In this document: one piece after another, positions 50,796 through 63,346 of the stretch
How the letters are laid out: each line of letters begins with the position of its first letter
Numbering within the stretch: position 1 is the stretch's first letter
Assembly: GCF_025698545.1 (NCBI RefSeq)
Contig: NC_068569.1
Span: forward strand, 25,234,001-25,298,000
DNA length: 64,000 bases
Direction: 5' to 3'
Source: Gossypium raimondii
Lineage: Eukaryota; Streptophyta; Magnoliopsida; Malvales; Malvaceae
Translations under genes and position numbers: made by a program
Notes under the pieces: model-generated
What the model was told of the DNA's origin: nothing
The model's input: only the letters and a program-made list of their open reading frames with translations
Database searches by the model: none

Positions 50796-51313
50796 GATTG
50801 AACACTCACCCTTATATGCAGTCGGATAAGGTGTTTCAGCCAGATGGTATGAATCAAACATTTTCTCAAAAGTGTTGGTCTCTTATTGGCTCCAATGTGG
50901 TTTCTCAATGTTGCCAGTGGCTCAAGACAGTTAACTTTTTGGTTTCTGTTAACGACTTGATTTCGAAAAAAGATAAACCTCCCTCTATGAGAGACTTACG
51001 ACCTATCGCGTTATGTAATGTTGTGTATAAATTGGCAGCCAAAGTTTAACAAATCAACTTAAGGGTATTATCCATAAAATTATTTCTCCTATGCAGTCAG
51101 CATTTGTTCTGGCTGATTACGAACAATGTGATGGTGACCTTTAAATTAATTCATCATATGAAAAATAAAGGCAGGGGTAAGGTTAGCGAGGTGGCCTTGA
51201 AGATAGATATCAATAAGGCATGCAACCGTGTTGATTAAAATTACTTGCGTTTCATTCTGGTTCAACTGTTGTGTGTGACGAAGATGAATTATTTTGTTTT
51301 TTTTAATAGTACA
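50796..51313 (+). mobile_element. LINE reverse transcriptase remnant, segment 1
   Basis: The plus strand encodes an L1-like RT N-terminal part: PDGMNQTFSQKCWSLIG, then KKDKPPSMRDLRPIALCNVV (RT block 1-2) and, after frame breaks, MKNKGRGKVSEVALKIDINK near 51150-51215. The frame is cut at 51314 by a gypsy LTR and the same ORF resumes at 54132 (VGPIKLK, then GDPLSP). Confidence 0.8.
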
Positions 51314-54131
51314 TGTAACACCCCTAACTTATTTCCATCGTCAAATTAGGGTTACGGAGTATTACAACACATATTATAATAATTACTAACATTTAACCAT
51401 TCAAATATCAAATTAAATAACAAATAATCGAATTAAAATGTCATTCATAGCATAAATACAATTATTGACCTTAAATTGGGCTTATAAGGCCTTAAAAATA
51501 ATTTAGGCACAATCAAGGACTAATTTGAAATAAAACCAAAAGTTTTAGAAAAATTCAAAAATTTTGAAAATAGGGATCACACGACCAAACACCAAGGTTA
51601 CATGCACACTTTGTTCTATTTATTCATATTCAATCCTACCACAATTGAAACATTTTACATTTTCAAATGATTTACATCAACTAACCAAACACCAAGGTTA
51701 CATGTACACTTTGTTCCAACACAAAAGGCATATACATAAGTGATCTAAACCCAAGTTTAAACAACTTTATAACAACCATATATGAACACATAAAAATATG
51801 TATTCGACATAAATACAAAACAAACCTATTACATTTCATGTCATCAAGTTAAATCCACTTCATATCAATTTCAATATCACATTCAAATCTCTAAATCAAG
51901 CTATGATCAACCACATTATTAGCCACAAATAATCAACTTATAAACAAGTACAAAATATGCCACTTATAATGAACACTTACATACAAATTACAAGATACTC
52001 CTATTACATGCCACATATTCCAAAGTAAACATTTTCAAAGTTTATTGAAGATAGCTAGATAGTGTGATCTCCCACTTGATCCAATTGTCTGGTTCCACAA
52101 AATAAGATCTACAAGAAATCAGGAAAACAACACGAGTAAGCTTTTACGAGCTTAATAAGTTCACGGGTTAAAACTTATAACTTACTATATAACCACAGTT
52201 TTATAATTAAAAAAATCAATAACTAACCTTAACCTTGTCAGTCACAGCCATTCAACAGGTGAGTTTCATAAATACAAGTCATTTAATCGCCTCATTTATA
52301 CAGTATTAACCATTACCAAGTCACAATAAAATATCGGAAACCATAAACACATGTACAAGTCTTTCACAAGAAATCATAACCAAATATCAGTTACCTATCA
52401 TCATTAATTCATTTAAATGTTCAAAATTCGGTTCGATGAATGGTATAACAGATATGGATACACGGTTATCCATCCAGAATACAGCAGAACGCTCAAACAA
52501 GCCAAACTCACCGAGAACACACTTGGGCACCAAATGCCTAGCCCATAGGCTAACATCCCTCCGGAACACACCTGGGTTTTATATCCGCCTCAGTAACACA
52601 CCAGAATCACTGCAAATATAACACGATAGTCTGCAATAAATGTTGGACTTCGGTATATTCAGTGGATAGTAACAAGTCAATAATCATCATCTCATCACAA
52701 GTCGATCCTGTACCGCACACAATATAACCTATTGACATGCCAATTGTATCCTATCCTATGTTTATCTGGGCTTAATACAGGTAATCGTATAATATTTTAC
52801 AATTCAATTCATTTTTCTCATCTTGTACCAATTTATAACAATTCAATTATATCTATATATTTATTGACATACCACAACTCAAAAATCAATATAATATTAC
52901 AAATTATTCTAATTTAAACCGTATGAACTTACCTAAATTATGCTTTTTCTCGACTCGTAAGGACTAATCCAGTAACTTTCTTTTTTTCCGATTAATTTCC
53001 ATACAATTCAATTCTTGATCTATATAATGATTAAATTCAATATATCAATTTCAAATATACCATAAAACTTATTTCTATTCATATACCCTCAAATTTTCAT
53101 ATTTAAAATTTTCTCTAAACTTTTGCATTCCTCTCAATTTAGTCCTTTAAACAAAAACTTTCCAAATTTTCACTTTTAACACCTAACATTTCCAGCCGAA
53201 TTTAATAGTGTCCCAAAACAACTCTTACACATACAAAATTTACAATTAAATAGTCTAATTTTACAAAATTTCATATTAGTCCCTAGATTCAAAACTAACA
53301 AAAAATTCCTTTATAAAATAGTCCTAAACAACAATCAATATCATAAACATTTCATTTAACATCAAAAGCAACTAAAATTCATTAATGGCAAAATTCAAAA
53401 TTTTTAATTGTTTTGAAAACGGAGATACGAGTTAGCCAAACCTAATTACAACGATCTAAAAAATATAAAAAGTACAAGAAACGGATAAGAAAATCACTTA
53501 CATGCAAGAAAAAATTAAAGCCGAAGCTTCAAGGTCCTCTAATGGTGGTTATGCTTTGGAAAAATGAAAAGAATGAAAGAGATGAAGCTTGTTTTCTTCT
53601 TTTGTTTTATTATAATTAAAACTTTAATCATTTTAATAATTTAATAATTAGCAAAAAAAACTTAATTCACATTAAAAAATCGGCCACTAGCTGAATTATG
53701 GATAAATTTCCTTATAAATCCCTTCCACTAACTTATAAATATGATGTGATATTCTAATACTAATAGCGATTGACTTTTGCAGCTTAACGATTTAGTCTTT
53801 TTTTCTTTAATTAACTAATCAAATGATAAAATTATTGGACCGAAATTTAATATGACTCTATGGTAACTCCATAAATATTTATTAAAAATATTTACAAGCT
53901 CAGTTTACAGGAATGAGGTTTCAATACTTCATTTTCCAAAACCACTTGACTTTAAAGACAAACCACCTGCTTAACTACTTGTTCAATTAGCAAAAATTAT
54001 TATATAAAAAATTCAATATAATACTCTATTTGACTCATAAATATTAAATAATTAATTTTTACGAAACCTCACATCAGAATTGTGGTCCCGAAACCACTAT
54101 TTCTGACACCATTGGAAAACAGGTTATTACA
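51314..54131 (-). mobile_element. Gypsy solo LTR inserted in the LINE (first interruption)
   Basis: A 2.8-kb block starting TGTAACACCCC and ending TTATTACA; read on the minus strand it begins TGTAATAACC and continues with a GTGGTTTCGGGACCAC palindrome, seen in cotton-type gypsy LTRs. There is no gag or pol. The LINE ORF is continuous when this block is skipped. Flanking bases GTACA/GTATC match only in part, so the TSD is uncertain. An internal direct duplication (ACCAAACACCAAGGTTACAT) occurs at about 51584 and 51683. Confidence 0.72.
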
Positions 54132-54706
54132 GTATCGAGGTGGGGCCTATTAAACTGAAGCATAGAGTGCGATAAGGGGATCCTCTCTCTCCTATAGGTT
54201 TTTATTTTTTTACGGAAGGGTTGAACTATCTTCTATGTCGAGTTGAATGTCAGGGGGATATTTACAGCATGGTAGTGTGTTGGGGGTAGTTCGAGTGTCT
54301 CAAACTTGTTTTTCACTGATTATAGTTTTTAATTCTTTTTACTGATTAATTTGAAATTGGGTTTTGTTAGGAAAGTTTTAGCTTAGTTAATTTTCAGAAG
54401 TCGATTATCATGTTCAATTATAACACTACAGAGCAAGTCTGCATTAGTCTATGCTCGTTGTTGGGTGTTGATACCCTTTTGGACCATGGCCAGTTTCTCT
54501 GGTTGCCATCCCTGATTAAGGAAATAAAAAATCTATTTTTGCTTTTCTTTGAGATCGACTAAGAAAACACATTCTGAGCTGGAAGAATATGATCTTGGCT
54601 AGAGCAGGTAAGGAAATGGTTTTGAAGACAATAGCACAGGCTTTGTCGGTTTATAACATGAATGTTTTTCTTCAGCTGTTAAACACTTGTGATGTGTTGC
54701 AAAAAA
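54132..54706 (+). mobile_element. LINE reverse transcriptase remnant, segment 2
   Basis: Continues segment 1: EVGPIKLK, GDPLSP (RT core, near 54174-54195), and then KSIFAFL with MILARAGKEMVLKTIAQALS near 54525-54650, the conserved part after the RT core in plant L1-like elements. Stops and frameshifts are present. It ends at a second LTR. Confidence 0.8.
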
Positions 54707-57000
54707 TGTAACACCCTAGAACCCAGCCTAGAAGTTTAGACCTAATCCCGGAGGTTACATTGATCACCGAAGTGATCTACAAGAAATTTACAATACAAAT
54801 TGTTAAAAATCTCATACGAACATAGTTTGCCAAAATTGAACTAAACCGTTTAGGATTCAAAATAGAAAATTTGGGTTGCATTAAAAACATTCGGAAATAC
54901 AATTTTACAGTTCCTAAAATTTAGTCCAAAATAGTACTTTACAAAAATAGTCCAAGATTAAAGTTTATGAAAATTCAAAATTTAACTTAAACCACATTTC
55001 TTATATAGTCTTACAGTTCAAAACAGTTTATCAAAATAGGAACTGAAAAAGAAGACTTATTAACTTGTTTTTAAACGTTATTGTCTGAGACCTTCGGTAT
55101 GCCAAGTCTAGCTATAGAAAATATGAGTACCTAAAAAGAGAAAACTTAGGGGGTGAGCTACACGAGCTTAGCGTGAGCCCGAACATATACTAAAAGGTGG
55201 AAAACAGATTGACACGACTAATATTCTGGAAAACAGTATCCTAAATGGAAACTTAACCGATGATCCAAACTAAATCAACATAACAGTCATCTTAATGTTA
55301 CCACATCATTGATACTTTAGTACTCACATAGTCAATACATATATATACTTAGATATTTAATCAGATGCGTATGGATGCAACAAGTAATAAAAACCCACCC
55401 ATCCAGCCAAACACCTCTCCGACCACCCTGTACACCACATATGAGGTAATCAAGCCCAACCAACCTTGTGCACCACATAGGACCTCGAAAGGCCCATCCA
55501 ACCCAACACACCACGTATGCGGACCAAGCCACTTAAGTGATAATATGTAGCTGAGTTGACATATGCAAAGTACAATGCGGTAAACCGTAATACTGATAAG
55601 TCGCAGTTAGGACTACCCAGAATAGATCAGACTCCCTTCTCTTCGTAACCAAACCCAAAAAGAATGATGCAAATGTAGAATAAACACCATTTGTAAATAT
55701 ATATACAAAAACAGAATACAAAACCAGAAATGCACACATTCAGTTGCCCAGATTCAGAATCACTTATGACTTAACATCTATTAACACTTAAACGAATCTT
55801 TTAACTAGAGCTACGATTGCGAATAACACACAAGTCCAAGCCGAAACAGAGTTCTGACCTCCCTTATTAAGACCTAGCCAAGAGTCAAAACACATAGAAA
55901 CACAATCAGATAGAAAAATGAAACAGTATGAAAATTGGCAAAATAGGGCCACACGGCCATATGGAAGAGCCTAGGCCGTGTGGGGATCAACATACCCATG
56001 TGAAGGAGGCACACGCCAGTCTGAAGAAGCACATGCTCGTGTAAGAGGAGGCACACGGCCGTGTGACTATGACAGACGTCTATGTGACCCAGAAACATGG
56101 CCGTGTGGACAGCCTATATAACTCTCTGTCTATTTGTGCTAAAATAAAGTGTAGGGCAGACACGGCCGTGTAGAAGTCTCACACAGCCATGTGTCTAGAA
56201 CACACGCCTATATGAAAAATTAACTAAAATCCCTAAAATTAGCCACACAACCGTGTAGCCAGGTTCTGTGACACTAAAATTTGGCCAAAAACCCTAATTC
56301 TTAAATGCACACGACCGTGTGATCCACCCATATGGGGCACACGCCCGTGTGGTTACAAAACTACACTGAAATTGGCTGCAACCCATGCAATTCATCGCCA
56401 AACCATTTCCCCCAGTTGCCTAAACTCAAAAGTATACCAGAAATTGCAGATTGTTCTATAATTCAATGCCATCCCAACCCAAAACAATACCTGTATCAAA
56501 CAATTTGTGGAAATACACAGAATTTGTCAAAAATTATAGAACCCAAGTAGTACTATGTTAAAGGAATAGAAGGGTTTCAAACACACACCTCAGTACGCAG
56601 TTTTGAATGCCTAAAATGAAGACCCCAAAATAAGTTTTAAGATCAAAACCCTAAACTTGAGAAATCTAAAAATTGAATGAGGAAGAAAAAGAGAAATGTC
56701 CCAATGAGAAAAGAACGTGAAAACCTCTTTCCTTTTCTCAAATAAAAAAATAAAATGTAAAAATAATTAAAACAAATAAAAATAAATATTTAAACTTTTA
56801 AAACAAAAATAAAACAACTCCTCAAAATGTACATGAGGATTCAAACCCAGAACCCAAAGGTACACTAACACACAACCAACCACCAGACTAGCAAGCCCAT
56901 TCTGGCACTAAAACGTAGAAACACGGATAATTGGTCGAGCTACGCAATGACCCTAAACACGTACCATAAAACTTCTAACCCTAAAATTAAGGGTGTTAGA
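54707..57000 (-). mobile_element. Gypsy solo LTR inserted in the LINE (second interruption)
   Basis: 2294 bp, from TGTAACACCC to GGGTGTTAGA, flanked by AAAAA on each side (54702-54706 and 57001-57005), consistent with a 5-bp TSD but low in complexity. There is no coding region. At 55950-56350 it has an array of CACACGGCCGTGTG-like palindromes. The complementary orientation to the Tekay-like LTR suggests minus-strand orientation. Confidence 0.75.
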
Positions 57001-57005
57001 AAAAA

Positions 57006-57123
57006 TAACGAATCCTTTTTGGTGAGGTTGAATGGAAATAATTGTCGAAATCTTTATTAGGTATCCTGGGATAAATTCTATGTGCCAAAGAAGTTTGGTA
57101 GCTTACGTTTTTGAAACCTCCAT
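57006..57123 (+). mobile_element. LINE reverse transcriptase remnant, segment 3
   Basis: Encodes VSWDKFYVPKKFGSLRF near 57060-57110, matching the V-W-K-C-PK-GGLG block that follows segment 2 in L1-like ORF2. It is cut at 57124 by a third LTR; no further LINE sequence was found. Confidence 0.75.
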
Positions 57124-57590
57124 TGTAACACCCTTGCCCGTCCTTATCACCGTGGTCAAGTTACGGAATGCTACATTACAAAACAAAATAGTTACGGGCA
57201 ATTAATAGTCAAAATTCAATAACTTTAATCAAATCAATCATTTAATATAATGCAAACCTTTTCTGAGTCTTACACGAGATTACGTGATCTCTAAAGATGA
57301 CTCGAAAACAAACAAGGATTAAACTACAACATTTTCAAAAGATAAAAACATTTTTACAAAACATGAGACACATGGCCATGTGCCCAAGATGTGTAACAAT
57401 CGAAAACAATGTGGCCCTAAAATTTCCTTTTTACCAAAAAACACATGGCCGTGTCACCAGGTCATGTTTGTCACGCGTGTGGTGCAAAGTAGGTCACTTT
57501 TGATACTTGTTCAAACCAACCGTTCCAAAACCTTAAAGCATGCATTCTGCAAACTTAAAACCTACAAAAATCATGCCAAAACATAATGTC
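57124..57590 (-). mobile_element. Gypsy LTR fragment (third interruption)
   Basis: Starts TGTAACACCCTTGCCCG in the LINE and carries CACATGGCCATGTG- and CACATGGCCGTGTC-like motifs at about 57368 and 57442. It is lost near 57590, where Tat-like LTR sequence begins. The right end was not resolved. Confidence 0.55.
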
Positions 57591-60120
57591 AAAACCTCTT
57601 CTTTTTTGAAAACTGACTTTTTATTTAAAATGAAAATGGGAGTCGCCACCAATCCTTTTTATGAGATGTGATTGGGTAACATCGTAAATTGATCGCTTTA
57701 ATAAATGGTTTGATTTACTAAAACGAAGATTTTTAGTCTATGAAATTTAGGAAACGGGTTCGAGAGTCGGTTAGCACAAGGAAGGATTAGCACCCTCGTA
57801 ACGCCTAAAATTGGTACCTAGTTGATTAATTAAAGTCTTAGTGCTGTGAATTTAAAATTTTGTAGAAAATTTAAAATACAATCCCACTTTGCATAATCTT
57901 ATTTTTAATTAAAATCACTTGAATAAATCAAAACGTATGTAAAAAGGCCCTCTTATCTCGAGATAACAAATGGTCATATCCCGTAAGTTAGGATACGACA
58001 TCTCGAAACCTCAAAAATAAGCTTGCTTTTTATTTTAATTACTATTTAAATCTCACGTGTTTAAAATTTAAAAGGAATGTTCGATTATCTTGGTTCAAAG
58101 AGAAAGTCGAACCCCGTAAGTTAGGGCATGACCTTTCGAATCTCCAAATATGAAGCATTATCTTAATTTTACAAATTTCTTTTTATGCTTTGGGCAAAAA
58201 AATTAGCATAACACTTAAAATGGTATAAATTTAATTTATTCGAGTATGGTATAAAAAGGGACAAATATGTTTAAATGTAACACTTAGCACAAATACTAGT
58301 ATAATGTAAGATAACGGGTAAAAAAGATGACATAACGAGTGGATACATCAATAAAACGAAAATACTATGCTAGTAAATAATGATAATACTCTATAATGAT
58401 GATAGAATAAATAAATATAAAAATAACAATTTGAAAATAATAATAGCAATAATTATTAATCATTATAGTATTAACATAAATAATAATAATAACGAGGTGA
58501 CAAAATATGCACATAAAAGAAAAAGGGCAATGCCAATTTTAAATATAAAAGGACAAGGAAATAAATAAATAAATACATAATAAACAAATATAGAGGAAAA
58601 TAGTTTATAAAAGTATTGAAGATAAAGGACTAAATTGAAATGTAAATGAAATTAAGGGTGCAATTTGTAATAAAATACATAAATGGATAATAATAATAGA
58701 TAAAATAATAATAATGATAGTAAGAAAAAGGAATAACACAAAATAAAAAGAAATAAATAGATAAACGAGTAAATATATGAATAAATAAATAAATACAAAG
58801 GAAAATAAAATATAAAAGATTGAAAGTAAGGGACTAAATCGAGATCTAAACAAAATTTAAAGTAAAATCATAATAAAATAAACAAATTAAACAATAAAAC
58901 AGGTTAAGGGATTAAAACCAAATGTGCGAAGGAAGGATAGGGATCAATTAGGAAATAATCCCATTGTCCCTTAAACGCAGCGTTCCCAAGAGATCAAATG
59001 GTCGGAGGACCGAAATAAAAAAAAATCAAATGGATAAATTTAAAAAAGGAAAAAAAAGCTAAAATAAGGACTAAATTGAACAATAATCTAAAAGTGGAAG
59101 GAATAAATGCGTAAATATCCCATTGTCTAAAAACAAGTGGATCCTAAAGGTCTTAGGTCGGATCTCGGGTTAAAGGCCAAAACGACGTCATTTTGGAACT
59201 TATGAACACTGGCCAAAATGACGTCGTTTGGCTTTGCTCATATAAGTTAAAAAAATCATTATGTTTCTATTTTTTTTAAATGAAAACTCTCTCTTACTCT
59301 CTCTCGTCTTCATCACTTCCGGCCTGGACACCGGTGAGCCTTCGTTGTGGCTCTGTCGCGACCGAAAAATAAAATGTTTTTAGTCATTTTTTTAAAAAAA
59401 ATTCTTTTTTAAAAAAGAACCCCGATCTAGATCGAGCATCTTTTTTAAAATAAAACAAAAAGAAAAAGAAATGCGAAGGGAACCTCCGGTCTCACTGCGT
59501 TCCAAGCTTTCGTTGGAACCCTAATGGGTTCTGAGATGTTCGAGTTGCCAAAGGTTATCCTCAACGGCAGTGGAAGACGAACCGACAATAAGGTTTTACT
59601 ACTTTTATTTATTTATTTTGAGAAAATAAAAAAATAAATCACCTTTTGATTTTCTATTTCAAAATCTATGTTTTCTTTGTGTATATTTCTCTTTGAGTGA
59701 AAATATTACATCGATTAGGGCTTTTATAGCCGAATGATACATTTGATTTCTTTTTTATTTTCGTTGTTTTCGACTGCTTCTGTTGTGCTGGTGTCTTTGC
59801 ATGTCCTTTCATCCTTTTACAGGTTTGGCGCTTGGTCAACGGAAGAGAGAGAAGAGACTTCTTTGCTGTTTTGGTGCAAGGCCGCAGATGCATGTCAGAC
59901 TTTGGGCAGTGAGCACGCTACGGGGGCACGAGGAAGAAAGGGGTGTGGCGCACATGGGAAACTTAGGTTTCTGAATTAGTTTAGGTTGTGGGCTTGTAAT
60001 TTTTGGGCTAGGGTTTTTGTATTTTGGGCTTGTAATAAATTTTCTTTTGGGCTTGTAATTTTTTGGACTTATTATTATGATTTTATTTCTTGTTTTTTTT
60101 ATGGGCCCGGGCAAAAATGA
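57590..60120 (-). repeat. Probable 3' LTR of a Tat-like gypsy element
   Basis: Non-coding block between the LTR fragment and the polypurine tract of the minus-strand Tat-like element. It includes GGGAGTCGCCACCAATC and GGTTCGAGAGTCGGTTAGCA near 57640-57775, AT-rich stretches with AAGGACTAAATTGAA words, and an inverted repeat with ACGT cores at 59175-59232. Exact ends are not defined because no second LTR lies in the window. Confidence 0.45.
59175..59232. repeat. Inverted repeat with two TGACGT/ACGTCA cores
   Basis: GGCCAAAACGACGTCATTTT (59175-59194) and CCAAAATGACGTCGTTTGGC (59213-59232) are reverse complements apart from one A. The loop is about 16 bp. ACGT-core sequences are known bZIP-type binding sites. 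Confidence 0.7.
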
Positions 60121-60251
60121 CCCATTAGAACTGCCCCTCTGTACTCGTTGACGTGTAACGAGAATGGAGCAAAGACCTTAAAAAGAGCCAGTTTTTCCTG
60201 GTCTTGCCGAATCTTGACTTCTTTGGTGTCTCTTTTTTTCAAGTAGCCCCG

Positions 60252-61200
60252 TTCTAACCCACTGCAACTTCAGGGGTATAAGAATTGTCACTTCAATCTG
60301 CTCCACTACAACTTCAAGGAGATAAGATTAGTAACTTCAATCTGCTCCACTGTAACTTCAGGGAGATAAGATTCCTAACTTTAACCTGCTCCACTGCAAC
60401 TTCAGGGAGATAAGAGTCGTAACTTCAATCTGCTCTACTGCAACTTCAAAGAGATAATATTATTTCTTTAATCTGCTCCACTGCAACTTCAGGAAGATAA
60501 TATTTGTAACTTGTAGTTTTAATCTGTTCCACTGCAACTTTAGGGAAATAAGAGTCGTATATTTAATCTGCTCCACTACAACTTTAGGGAGATAAGATTA
60601 GTGACTTCAATCTACTCCACTGCAACTTCAGGGAGATTAGATTTGTGGCTTCAATCTGCTTTACTGTAACTTTAAAGAGATAAGATTAGTTCTTCAATCT
60701 GATCCACTACAACTTCAGGGAGATAAGATTTGTAGCTTGTACCTTTAATTTGTTCCATTGCAACTTCAGAGAAATAAGATTCGCTTCTTCAATCTGCTCC
60801 ACTATAACTTCAAGGAGATAAGATTGGTAACTTGTAGCTTTAATCTGTTCCACTGCAACTTTAGGGAAATAAGATTCACATCTTCAATCTGCTCCACTAC
60901 AACTTCAAGGAGATAAGATGCACCATAATGACTTCAATCCATCCCACTGCAACTTCAGGGGTATAGGATTTGTGATTTGTAGCTTTAATCTATTCCACTG
61001 CAACTTCACGAAAATAAGATTCGCATCTTCAATGTGCTTCACTACAACTTCAGGGAGATAAGATTTGTATCTACTCTACTGTAACTTCTGGGAGATAAAA
61101 TTTGTGACTTTATTCTTTTTCGCTGTAACTTCAGGGAGATAAGATTCGTCAGGGAGACATCAATCTGTCCCACTACAACTTCCGGGGTATAGAATTTATG
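60252..61200. repeat. Tandem repeat of the Tat-like 3' UTR, about 21 units of 44-57 bp
   Basis: Each unit contains TCTGCTCCACTGCAACTTCA followed by GGGAGATAAGATTNGTNACT. I count about 21 copies. The basic period is about 44 bp; some units are longer through an inserted TTGTAGCTTTAA-like piece. Tandem repeats between pol and the 3' LTR are characteristic of Tat/Ogre elements. Confidence 0.9.
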
Positions 61201-62392
61201 GTTTATCTAATCTGTTACACCATTCTCTAGGGAACATGACTCGTAGAATCTATTTCATGGGTCTATTTATGCCAAGTCATGATCAGAATGAATAAAATGT
61301 TTCTAACTAGATGTGTATGCATGATATTTGCATGAATACAGAATGCCATTTTTTCTAGAGTGATCCTCTTTTAATGCTTAGGTTGACATTGCTCGTTGTT
61401 CATCACGGTTCTATCATTGACGTATTATATTGCCTTCTTGTTCAGGTAGTATCTTTGATAGAAAACCCGAAGAAATAATCACAATTTAGACTATTCTTTC
61501 CCAAATATTTCTAACTTTTAGACTTGGTCAGTTCTGACTATTAGTCATGTTTCAGGTCTTTGTACTATTTAGAAAACCTTTCAGAGCAATATGCAGAAAT
61601 CCTTTTACATGGATATTATTAGTCCATTAATAATTATTTCAATGAAAATTGCTTAAAAAAGATCGTAACAATGGACAAGATTAAAATTTATTAGGAGCAG
61701 AGCTCGAAATGAATAAATTAATCAAAGATAGCAAACATTGCTAAAATACAAAATGAGTAAGATAAAAATATATGCCCCAGATATTGTAGCATGAGCTTCT
61801 TTGCACTAATTTCTCGAGGACCTTTTTGAACTCGATATGTGTTTAGGAGGTCTAGAGTACTTTGTTGATGCCCCAAGATGTAGCATCTTTCTTTCTTGTT
61901 AATTCAGATAGGACGAGACTACCACATGCCCCGTTTTCGATCAAAATTTGAATTGCCCTTTTCTGGGTTTTCAACTCAAAACCCTTTTGGTCTCAAGGTG
62001 CCCTTTTACGAGTTTTTACCTTGGCCTCTCTTTTTTTAAATGAAATATTTCTTAACTGAATCCAAATTCACAGGATTAGGCAGGTTCTTTCCATGCATCT
62101 CATTCAAAATCAGCGCTCCCCCAGATAATGCTTTCTTTACCACATAAGGTCATTCCTAGTTTGGCATCCACTTTCCTCTGAAGTCCTTTTGTATGGGAAT
62201 GATCTTTTTCAACACCAGGTCCCCCTTATGGAATTCTCTGGGGCGAACCTTTTTTTCATAAGCTCGCATCATTCATTTCTGGTACATCTGACCATGACGA
62301 ATAGCTTTCAACCTCTTCATTTTAATTAAATTCAGCTGATCATATCAGGATTGAATCCATTCTGCTTCATCCAACTTCAACTCTGCCAAAAT

Positions 62393-62990
62393 TCAGAGAG
62401 AAGGAATCTTGACTTCAATGGGTAAAACTGCCTCCATTCCAAAAAACCAAAGAGAAAGCGTTGCCTTTCCATAAATTTGGCACTTATGGTATTTCTTGGC
62501 ATAACTGATGCAATCCCCTTCCATGGTGGACCAATAATACCTGAATCTTATAATTTGCCTGGCCATTATAAAACCATTAGCATACGTTCCGCAAACACCC
62601 TCATGGACTTCTTCCAAGATTTTCTTAGCCTCAATGGCGTCCACACATATTATTAGCACCTACTTTCTTCTTTTATATAGGATATCCCCATCTAAAACAT
62701 AGTCATTGGCCAGCTCCTCAGTATCTTTTTATCATTCTCGGTCGCCTGATCAGGGTATTCACGAATCTTTACATATCGCAGTATATCATGGTTCTAAGGG
62801 TGATAATCCTTTTCTTCTTCCTCGATGTTATGACAATAGGCTAGAGCCTCATAGATACTAATCTCGATAGGTTTTACATCCTCTTGTTTGTTCACTTTGA
62901 CCATGGAAGCTAAAGTGGCTAGGGCGTCAACCATCTGATTTTTATCTCATGGGAGGTAGTAGAAGGTGATGTCATCAAACTCCTTAATTA
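62393..62990 (-). pseudogene. pol remnant of the Tat-like element (RNase H end and integrase)
   Basis: 62700-62990 encodes the end of RNase H (EFDDITFYYLP, then LATLASMVKVNK). 62393-62659 encodes the integrase zinc-binding part (EEVHEGVCGTYANG, then MEGDCISYAKKYHKCQIYG), joined directly to FFGMEAVLPIEVKIPSL. In intact elements that last motif lies at the far end of the integrase core, so the catalytic core (D-D-E residues) has been deleted. In-frame stops occur elsewhere. Confidence 0.75.
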
Positions 62991-63037
62991 GTTCAAGGAC
63001 CAACCTTCGGTTCATTATTGACGTTTCCCGTCATTCT

Positions 63038-63346
63038 TCAACAGAACATTGTAATATGGGCTTCAGGACAATTGGTCCCGTTATACTTTTCAAATTCTGG
63101 AGTCTTGAATTTTGGTGGGAGCACTAGATATGGGACTAAACTTAAATCCTTAGCATCAACCCCGCAATGGTATTTAGCGTTCTCCATAGCTTTGAATATT
63201 TCTTCCAACCACCTGTACCAATATTCTAGTTGTTTTGGTAGTTCTACCTTCGTTTTATCCATTTCTTCCATGTCGTCCAAATTAGGAACAATTGGGCTGG
63301 TCGGGTTATCCCTGGGATTGGAACTTGAACCTATTGGGTAGTTCAC
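63038..63346 (-). pseudogene. gag remnant of the Tat-like element
   Basis: An open stretch of about 100 codons with coding character: ELPKQLEYWYRWLEEIFKAM, CGVDAKDLSLVPYLVLPPKF and YNGTNCPEAHITMFC, the N-terminal capsid part of Tat-type Gag. It breaks just after this and is followed directly by RNase H, so the rest of Gag, protease and RT are gone. The plus-strand frame over the same bases is a shadow. Confidence 0.75.

Noticed and set aside
60252..61200. Regularly spaced repeats resembling a CRISPR array
   Set aside because: The whole unit repeats, with no unique spacers; there are no cas genes; the DNA is eukaryotic and the array lies in a retrotransposon 3' UTR.
63018..63341. Plus-strand open frame of 107 codons
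   Set aside because: It is the shadow of the Tat-like gag on the minus strand, which has clear family similarity.
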